From: Planctomycetota bacterium
GTDB taxonomy: Bacteria > Planctomycetota > Phycisphaerae > Sedimentisphaerales > SM23-30
Length of the DNA: 5,762 nt
Direction of reading: 5' to 3'
Assembly (NCBI GenBank): GCA_029573975.1
Contig: JAKQBU010000290.1
Location: forward strand, 1 to 5,762
A model generated the notes under the pieces. It saw only the letters and a program-made list of their open reading frames with translations. It was not told the DNA's origin and did not search any database. Shown here piece after piece: positions 1 through 4,707 of the stretch (the first letter of the stretch is position 1; each line of letters starts with the position of its first letter). Position numbers and translations under genes: made by a program.

Positions 1-1163
1 ATTTGAAGGAGCGGGGACATTTTGCCACCCGGCTGGCGGAGAAGAATGAATCCGGGCCTCTGTCTGCGGTCCGGGTATCAGGCTCGCTTCACAGTGCCGG
101 ATCGTTTATGCCTTTTGGTGGGCGGATCAGCAGCAGGGATGTCCTGGCCTTTACTACCCAGCTAAGTGCTGCTTTGCGGGCGGGGTTGCCACTCTTGGAT
201 TGCCTGGGAATTATACGGAAACAATCCGGCAAAAATGCCTTGCGGGAATTGCTGGAGGACCTGATTCACGGGGTGAGTTCGGGCGAATCGCTATCCGATA
301 CGATGGGCCGGTATCCCCGGATATTCCGGCCGCTCTATCTGGCGATGATCCGCGTGGGGGAAACCGGCGGCATTCTGGAAAACACGACCGCACAACTTTC
401 GCAATTGCTCAAACGGGAAGAGCAGATTAAATCGAATATCCGCAACGCCTCCGCCTATCCGCTTTTTGTGCTGGGGATCGGCCTGGTTTCAATTCTTGTC
501 GTTATCACCTGGATTCTGCCCCGAATTGTGGGGGTGGTCCAGGAAAGCGGCGTGGCCCTGCCGCTGCCTACGCGCATCCTGTTGGGATTGAGCGATTTTA
601 TCGCCGGTTTCGGCTGGATCGTGGCCCTGGCGGGGATGGCCGGGGCATATCTGCTGCACCGATGGATTCATACCGCCCAGGGCCGATGGCACTGGGACAG
701 TATGAAATTGAAGCTGCCGGTCTTTGGGTCGGTATTTAAGACCCTGGCGGTAGGGCGGTTCACCCGGATGCTGGGGGCCTTGAGCAGCGGGGGGATTGCG
801 ATACTGGAGTCGCTCCATGTGGTTCGGGATACACTGGGCAACGAACGGCTGGGCCGGGAAATCGACCGGGTCGCCGGCCTGGTAAAGACCGGGGAGTCGC
901 TGGCGAAACCGCTGGGGGAATCCGGCTATTTCCCGCCGCTGCTGGTGCAGATTGTATCGGTGGGGGAACAGACCGGCAAGCTGGATGAACTGTTGCTGGG
1001 GGCCGCGGACACCTTCGACGAACAGGCGGATAACGCCATTAACCGCTTTATGTCGATTCTGCCGGCGATGCTGGTGGTGCTGCTGGCAGTGGTTATCGGC
1101 TGCCTGATCGCGGCCATTTTGCTGCCGGTGGTAATGATGGAATTGGGGGCTGGAAGTATATAA
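1..1163 (+). CDS. gspF: Type II secretion inner-membrane platform protein GspF (5' partial)
   Basis: GspF is the polytopic core of the T2SS inner-membrane platform, contacting the GspE ATPase and GspL. Numbering from the codon at base 3, 386 residues are visible. There are two homologous GspF domains, about 46-170 and 247-370. Each carries the family hallmark: VGETGG at 118-123 in the first and VGEQTGKL at 320-327 in the second. The AGLPL segment at 60-64 is also typical. Membrane helices are likely at about 153-175, 199-219 and 351-377, the usual three-helix layout. A TTG at base 3 could be read as a start, but the first residues (LKERGHFATRL) match the interior 'L-x-x-x-G-hydrophobic' strand of the GspF N-terminal region. 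The gene therefore probably begins roughly 30-45 codons upstream of the window. It ends at TAA 1161-1163, 32 bp before gspG. PilC of type IV pili is the close homologue; the neighbours favour GspF. Confidence 0.95.
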   Translation, partial: LKERGHFATRLAEKNESGPLSAVRVSGSLHSAGSFMPFGGRISSRDVLAFTTQLSAALRAGLPLLDCLGIIRKQSGKNALRELLEDLIHGVSSGESLSDTMGRYPRIFRPLYLAMIRVGETGGILENTTAQLSQLLKREEQIKSNIRNASAYPLFVLGIGLVSILVVITWILPRIVGVVQESGVALPLPTRILLGLSDFIAGFGWIVALAGMAGAYLLHRWIHTAQGRWHWDSMKLKLPVFGSVFKTLAVGRFTRMLGALSSGGIAILESLHVVRDTLGNERLGREIDRVAGLVKTGESLAKPLGESGYFPPLLVQIVSVGEQTGKLDELLLGAADTFDEQADNAINRFMSILPAMLVVLLAVVIGCLIAAILLPVVMMELGAGSI

Positions 1164-1184
1164 CAGAACGAGATCTAACCAAAA

Positions 1185-1190
1185 AAGGAA
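1185..1190 (+). promoter_or_regulatory. Ribosome binding site of gspG
   Basis: AAGGAA lies 5 bases before the ATG at 1196, in an A-rich stretch of the 32-bp gspF-gspG gap. It is one of the clearer Shine-Dalgarno matches in the window, fitting the need to make the major pseudopilin in excess over its neighbours. That last link is inference. Confidence 0.6.
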
Positions 1191-1195
1191 CCGAT

Positions 1196-1615
1196 ATGAA
1201 AGATAAACACAACAAAAAAGGATTTACGATGGTGGAACTGCTGGTGGTGGTTTTGATTATTTCGCTGCTGGCGGTATTTGTCGCCCCGAAATTTTTCAAA
1301 GGCCTGACCAAAACCAAGCGGGATCTGGCGGCCAGCCAGATGGCGGTGATTGAAGAATCGATCAGCCGGTTTCTTTTGGACTGCGGCCGGTTGCCGGCCA
1401 ATCTGGATGAACTGCTTGTCGAACCTTCGGATTTGGAGGAGGGCAAGTGGGTGGAGCCGTATATCCGCAAGCGGCAGTTGATGGATCCCTGGTCTCGCCC
1501 TTACGTGTATGTTGAACCGGGTGTGATCCACGAGGGGAGCTATGATTTGGTTTGCCTGGGCGCCGACGGACTGGAAGGCGGCGAGGGGGATAATGAGGAT
1601 ATCGTGAACGATTAA
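1196..1615 (+). CDS. gspG: Type II secretion major pseudopilin GspG
   Basis: GspG is the shaft subunit of the periplasmic pseudopilus. The 139-residue length is normal for the family. A short basic leader ends KKG (G9), followed by mature FTMVELLVVV with Glu at mature position 5. This is a canonical class III signal cleaved and N-methylated by the prepilin peptidase GspO/PilD. The hydrophobic helix runs about 10-33. After an amphipathic helix, the family features appear in order: LDCGRLP at 61-67, DPWSRPYVYV at 97-106, and the C-terminal YDLVCLGADG (116-125) followed by GGEG and an acidic end. In known GspG structures this C-terminal Asp-rich loop binds calcium, which stabilises the pseudopilus. 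ATG 1196 is chosen because it follows AAGGAA and gives a short basic leader. The stop is 5 bp before gspH. Type IV pilins lack this GADG tail, so the T2SS call is firm. Confidence 0.97.
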   Translation: MKDKHNKKGFTMVELLVVVLIISLLAVFVAPKFFKGLTKTKRDLAASQMAVIEESISRFLLDCGRLPANLDELLVEPSDLEEGKWVEPYIRKRQLMDPWSRPYVYVEPGVIHEGSYDLVCLGADGLEGGEGDNEDIVND

Positions 1616-1620
1616 TCCCA

Positions 1621-2226
1621 ATGAAATCGCATGGTAAAAAAGAATGGTTTCTGTTTGCGGCTCCGCCCCACCGGTCCGCTTTTACGCTGATCGAATTGCT
1701 GATGGTGGTAGCGGTGATAGTTGTGATTTCCGGGGCAGCGGGCGGTTTGTATCTGGGAACCTATCAAAACAGGGTGATCGAGCAGGCCGGTCGGCAGATG
1801 CTGCTGACGGCGGGGTATGCCCGTCTTTTCGCGGTCGAAAACCAGCGTTCCTGTAGAATGCAATTCGACCGGAACCAGGGGAAATATTGGTTGAGCTACG
1901 ATGAGTATGATGTGCAGAGTCCGGACCCGGTGGTAAAAGTCATTCAAAATCAGTACAGTAAGCCGGTTTCGCTGCCGGAGACGGTCCAATTTGAGAAAAT
2001 CAGTGTGGTGCCGATAAATCGCCAGGAAATGGATTTTACCCAGGATGCGAATGGGGATGCGATTCGTTTTTATGCCAATGGGTCAGCGGATTCGGCAGGA
2101 ATTGTTATCAGCAACGGAAAAACCCGCTATACCCTCCAGGTAGCGGCGGCGACGGGAAAGGCGAAACTGGATTTTGGTTCGCCGGATGAATTTGCCCGTG
2201 ACATTGTGGATTTGGATCAGCCATGA
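1621..2226 (+). CDS. gspH: Type II secretion minor pseudopilin GspH
   Basis: GspH is a minor pseudopilin near the pseudopilus tip. The 201-residue product has a prepilin-type N-terminus: FTLIELLMVV begins at residue 21 with Glu at mature position 5, then a hydrophobic helix to about residue 45. The rest fits the GspH/FimT pattern: an amphipathic helix (about 51-75), paired strands around 78-92, and a late strand-turn-strand segment around 148-183 containing IRFYANGS. Two things are odd. The residue before the cleavage site is Ala20, not Gly, and the leader is 20 residues long with a hydrophobic patch (WFLFAAPP, 9-16). ATG 1621 is the only usable start: the upstream in-frame codons back to TGA 1594 include no ATG, GTG or TTG. 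No good Shine-Dalgarno sequence precedes it, so translation may be coupled to gspG, which stops 5 bp earlier. It overlaps gspI by 4 bases (ATGA). The H assignment rests mainly on order and the FimT-like pattern. Confidence 0.88.
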   Translation: MKSHGKKEWFLFAAPPHRSAFTLIELLMVVAVIVVISGAAGGLYLGTYQNRVIEQAGRQMLLTAGYARLFAVENQRSCRMQFDRNQGKYWLSYDEYDVQSPDPVVKVIQNQYSKPVSLPETVQFEKISVVPINRQEMDFTQDANGDAIRFYANGSADSAGIVISNGKTRYTLQVAAATGKAKLDFGSPDEFARDIVDLDQP

Positions 2227-2693
2227 GTAAGCGGAAACGACAATACGGTTTTACCCTGGTGGAGGCCCTGGTCGCCGGCGTGATCCTCAGTGGGGCGGTC
2301 ATGACGCTGGCCGGCCTCAGCAGCCGCTGCCTGTCCCGCACTCGCTTCAATCAGGAATATGAGCAGGCCTGGCAGGTGCTGGACCGCCAGTTGACCCTGA
2401 TCGACATGATGGGAATTGACGAATTTGTGAATGAGGGGATCACCGAAGGCGAAATACCGGGCCTGGATCGGGAGGAGCAGCCGCGGTATCGCTGGCAGGC
2501 GGACATTCAGTCGGAGCCGGACGACTATCTTTATCGGGTCACGATGCGAATCCAATGGCGCCTGGACCATACCTGGCATACGATTTCCGCCTGTGCCATG
2601 TTCGATGGCCAGGGCCGCAGCCGCCTGCCGGAAGATACCCAGCAGAATACGGAAAATCAGCAAAATCAGCAAAACAGGAATCCGGATAAATAG
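2223..2693 (+). CDS. gspI: Type II secretion minor pseudopilin GspI
   Basis: GspI forms the tip complex with GspJ and GspK and is thought to start pseudopilus assembly. The 156-residue product has a 9-residue basic leader (MSKRKRQYG) and mature FTLVEALVAGVIL with Glu at position 5, very close to the GspI consensus. The globular part contains YRWQADI (89-95) and a later strand YRVTMRIQW (104-112), matching the paired strands of the family. GspI proteins are usually about 120-130 residues. The excess here is mostly a polar C-terminal tail from about residue 133, ending in a Gln/Asn-rich stretch encoded by a 9-bp tandem repeat. The ATG overlaps the gspH stop in ATGA (2223-2226), indicating translational coupling. 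A weak GGA sits 6 bases upstream. The stop is 3 bp before gspJ. Confidence 0.92.
   Translation: MSKRKRQYGFTLVEALVAGVILSGAVMTLAGLSSRCLSRTRFNQEYEQAWQVLDRQLTLIDMMGIDEFVNEGITEGEIPGLDREEQPRYRWQADIQSEPDDYLYRVTMRIQWRLDHTWHTISACAMFDGQGRSRLPEDTQQNTENQQNQQNRNPDK
2653..2679 (+). repeat. 9-bp tandem repeat in the 3' end of gspI
   Basis: The unit AAAATCAGC occurs twice exactly (2653-2661, 2662-2670), followed by a degenerate third copy (2671-2679). Because the unit is a multiple of three it stays in frame, encoding repeated Asn-Gln-Gln in the GspI tail. Unit number could vary by slippage without shifting the frame. Confidence 0.75.
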
Positions 2694-2696
2694 AAT

Positions 2697-3368
2697 ATGC
2701 GAACGAACGGTTTTACCCTGGTTGAGATTCTGGCCGCGACGGTGATCACCGCTCTGATTGCCTTCACCGCCGTCGGTGCCCTGCATGCGATCACCGCCAG
2801 CCGGGAAAAGGTGGACCATCATCTGGCCGCCATGGGTGAGCTTCGTTTCGCCGCCGACCGGATTCGGGCCGATCTGCTGAACCTGTACCGGGACCAGGAT
2901 CAGAATTCCATCAAATTCATCGGCGATGTGAATGCGGGGGAATTGGGATCGAACAGCGATTTGATTTTTTACGCGGTCCATACCGCGGCGGCCCGGCCCG
3001 GCCGGCCGGAAGGGGATGTTTATGAAGTGGAATATTTTCTCCAGTCGGACGGTTCGCGGCCGGTTTTCATGCGGCGACTGGACCCCTATCCTCTGGAAAA
3101 AGATACCGCCGGCGGGGTTCTGATGCCCATCGCCGATCATATCCTTGCTTTTGAGGCTCGCTATTATGATCAGGATGCGGACACCTGGGAAACCCGGTGG
3201 AGCCAGGAACGGCAAAAGATTCCCGCCGCCATCGAAGTGACCTTGACTGCCGGCCTGCCGGAAGAAAAAAAAGTGATATCTCATTCGTTTCTGGTTTATT
3301 TCCCGCGATTGCCCGCGGCGGCCCCGGCGCCAACGGCCAAACAGGAGCCATCGGTAAAGAATCCGTGA
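2697..3368 (+). CDS. gspJ: Type II secretion minor pseudopilin GspJ
   Basis: GspJ is the third member of the I-J-K tip complex. The 223-residue product has a very short 5-residue leader (MRTNG) before mature FTLVEILAATVI, with Glu at position 5. Family features follow: AADRIRADL at 52-60 (equivalent to the conserved 'DIxRDL' helix), YEVEYFL at 109-115, a strand AFEARYYD at 151-158, then a Trp-rich segment (W164, W168) leading to IPAAIEVTL at 175-183. This arrangement is typical of the GspJ C-terminus. The last 20 or so residues are Ala/Pro-rich and probably disordered. ATG 2697 is 3 bp after the gspI stop. A purine-rich GGATA lies about 8 bases upstream but is weak, so coupling to gspI is likely. 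TGA 3366-3368 is 7 bp before gspK. Confidence 0.93.
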   Translation: MRTNGFTLVEILAATVITALIAFTAVGALHAITASREKVDHHLAAMGELRFAADRIRADLLNLYRDQDQNSIKFIGDVNAGELGSNSDLIFYAVHTAAARPGRPEGDVYEVEYFLQSDGSRPVFMRRLDPYPLEKDTAGGVLMPIADHILAFEARYYDQDADTWETRWSQERQKIPAAIEVTLTAGLPEEKKVISHSFLVYFPRLPAAAPAPTAKQEPSVKNP

Positions 3369-3373
3369 GAGGA
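3367..3373 (+). promoter_or_regulatory. Ribosome binding site of gspK
   Basis: GAGAGGA overlaps the gspJ stop codon and ends 2 bases before the ATG at 3376. The spacing is short, so initiation may rely partly on ribosomes ending gspJ. Confidence 0.5.
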
Positions 3374-3375
3374 AC

Positions 3376-4707
3376 ATGACAAACCGCAATCGAAACAGTT
3401 ACATTCAGTCGCGGGGGCTGGCGCTGGTGGCGGTGCTGTGGCTGGTGGTGATTCTGATTGTGATTGTCACGGTGGCCGGCAGAACGGTGCGTCTAGATTC
3501 CCGCGTGTCGCTGAACGCCGCCGAGCAAGTACGGGCCAAATGGGCCTTGCGGGCCGGTGTGGAAAAGGCGATTGCTATCCTCAAGGACGATGATACGGAG
3601 AACGATACCCTGAGTGATACCTGGACGGATCCGATTGCCGGTGATACGGAGGATAGCGGCACGGAGTTGCAGGGGATCCAACTGGATGGCTGCACGGCCT
3701 TTGTGGAGATAAAAGACGAGGCCGCCAAACTGAATCTGAATACCGCAACCAAGGCCCAGCTTGTGGAACTGCCGGGCATGACGGAGGAGATCGCCGCCTC
3801 CCTTCTGGACTGGCGGGACAAGGATGATGACCCCGGTACCGGCGGCGGAGAACGGGGGTATTATCTCAATCTGGATATCGGCTACCAGATCCGCAACGGG
3901 GATTTTAAAACGGTGTGCGAGCTGCTGCTGGTCAAAGGCGTTACCCCGGAGATATTCTGGGGGCAGCAATATGAACGGCAGGCCGTCCTGAAGCGGAATA
4001 CCTGGTTATATCCCGGCAACCAGAAAAACGAAAGGCCGGCAAAGGAGGAAGAAAACTCCCGGCAGGGTCTGTTTGCGTATCTGACCTGCTATTCCTACGA
4101 CCGGGATCAGGATGCCGGCGGGAATGACCGGGTCAACATCAATACGGCGGATGAGAACCGGCTGACCGGCGGATTATCTCTCACCAAATCCCAGGCCAAA
4201 TGGATCGTGGATAATCGCAAGGACAACTATAAAAGTATCGCGGATTTGATCGACGAGAACAGCAAAAAGGAGCCCGACAAGGACCAGCCGGACAATCCCG
4301 ATCAGGCCCAGCCGCTGGATTTGCAGACCTTTGCGGATATCGCCGATAAAATCACGGTTGCTGGGGAAGAGACCCTGCCGGGCCGGGTTAACGTCAATAC
4401 CGCTTCCCATGCGGTACTGGCGGCTCTGCTGGAAGGGGACCATACTCTGGCGGACAGCATCATCCAGTACCGGCAAAGTGCTGCCGCCGGTTTGAGCGAT
4501 ATCGGCGAATTACTGAAAGTAAAAGGATTGACGGTCAATACTTTTAAAAAGATCGCCGATCAGGTAACCACCCGTTCCAGTGTTTTTGAGGTGCATACGA
4601 TGGTTCTTAGCCAGCGGACCCGGGCCATTCATCAGGTGGATGCCATTGTGGATCGAAGGCCAAGTCCCGCCGCGATTCTCTATTGGCGCCAGGGAGAAAA
4701 TCATTGA
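3376..4707 (+). CDS. gspK: Type II secretion tip pseudopilin GspK (long form)
   Basis: GspK is the large minor pseudopilin that caps the pseudopilus tip with GspI and GspJ. The 443-residue product has a 14-residue leader ending SRG, then LALVAVLWLVVIL. Ala, not Glu, occupies mature position 5, as expected because GspK lacks Glu5. The hallmark domain follows: KLNLNTA at 118-124, ELPGM (131-135), LDWRDKD at 144-150, an acidic Gly-rich loop, GYY at 161-163, and LLLVKGVTPE at 183-192. After it come two further segments that each begin RVNxNTA (252-258 and 337-343) and end TF..IAD (318-324 and 389-395). Familiar proteobacterial GspK proteins are around 300-340 residues with two such blocks, so this one is extended. 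An Asp/Pro/Lys-rich linker (294-313) interrupts the second block. ATG 3376 follows GAGAGGA. TGA 4705-4707 overlaps the gspL start. Confidence 0.94.
   Translation: MTNRNRNSYIQSRGLALVAVLWLVVILIVIVTVAGRTVRLDSRVSLNAAEQVRAKWALRAGVEKAIAILKDDDTENDTLSDTWTDPIAGDTEDSGTELQGIQLDGCTAFVEIKDEAAKLNLNTATKAQLVELPGMTEEIAASLLDWRDKDDDPGTGGGERGYYLNLDIGYQIRNGDFKTVCELLLVKGVTPEIFWGQQYERQAVLKRNTWLYPGNQKNERPAKEEENSRQGLFAYLTCYSYDRDQDAGGNDRVNINTADENRLTGGLSLTKSQAKWIVDNRKDNYKSIADLIDENSKKEPDKDQPDNPDQAQPLDLQTFADIADKITVAGEETLPGRVNVNTASHAVLAALLEGDHTLADSIIQYRQSAAAGLSDIGELLKVKGLTVNTFKKIADQVTTRSSVFEVHTMVLSQRTRAIHQVDAIVDRRPSPAAILYWRQGENH
4129..4575 (+). repeat. Diverged tandem duplication of a GspK NxNTA/SAM-like domain (protein level)
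   Basis: Two GspK segments, about residues 252-330 and 337-400, share one order of features: RVNxNTA, a Leu-rich turn, an Ala-x-x-Ile helix ending in Arg, a Ser-x-x-(Asp/Glu)-Leu helix, and TF-x-x-IAD-x-(I/V)T. The copies are strongly diverged at the DNA level. The first contains a roughly 20-residue charged insertion. The call was made by eye from motif order and has not been aligned formally. Confidence 0.5.
4691..4697 (+). promoter_or_regulatory. Ribosome binding site of gspL
   Basis: AGGGAGA lies within the last codons of gspK, 6 bases before the TTG at 4704. It supports TTG 4704 as the true start of the next gene despite the non-ATG codon. Confidence 0.6.

Noticed and set aside
1164..1195. 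The gspF-gspG gap as a possible promoter or attenuator
   Set aside because: At 32 bp it holds only an A-rich leader and the Shine-Dalgarno. I see no -35/-10 pair and no hairpin with a T-run.
1175..1621. A 148-codon antisense open frame covering gspG
   Set aside because: It mirrors gspG end to end. Its His/Gln/Arg-rich translation is what the reverse complement of hydrophobic helix codons gives.
2986..3010. A GC-only self-complementary stretch (repeated GGCC/CCGG) that could form a hairpin
   Set aside because: It is inside the gspJ coding sequence (Ala/Arg/Pro/Gly codons) and has no T-run after it, so it is not a convincing terminator or regulatory site.
2217..3389. A 390-codon open frame on the - strand covering all of gspI and gspJ
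   Set aside because: It lies wholly antisense to two clearly recognised pseudopilin genes. Its translation is rich in Arg, Gly, His and Gln with no recognisable domain, and such long antisense frames are common in GC-biased coding DNA.
3493..3969. A 158-codon antisense open frame inside gspK
   Set aside because: It is antisense to the conserved DWRD/LVKG core of GspK and has no recognisable family features.
3727..4575. DNA binding by GspK through its helix-hairpin-helix-like NxNTA motifs, as in ComEA
   Set aside because: The motif resembles ComEA, but in GspK the equivalent domains are structural parts of the periplasmic tip. The sequence alone gives no support for DNA uptake and no competence genes are present.
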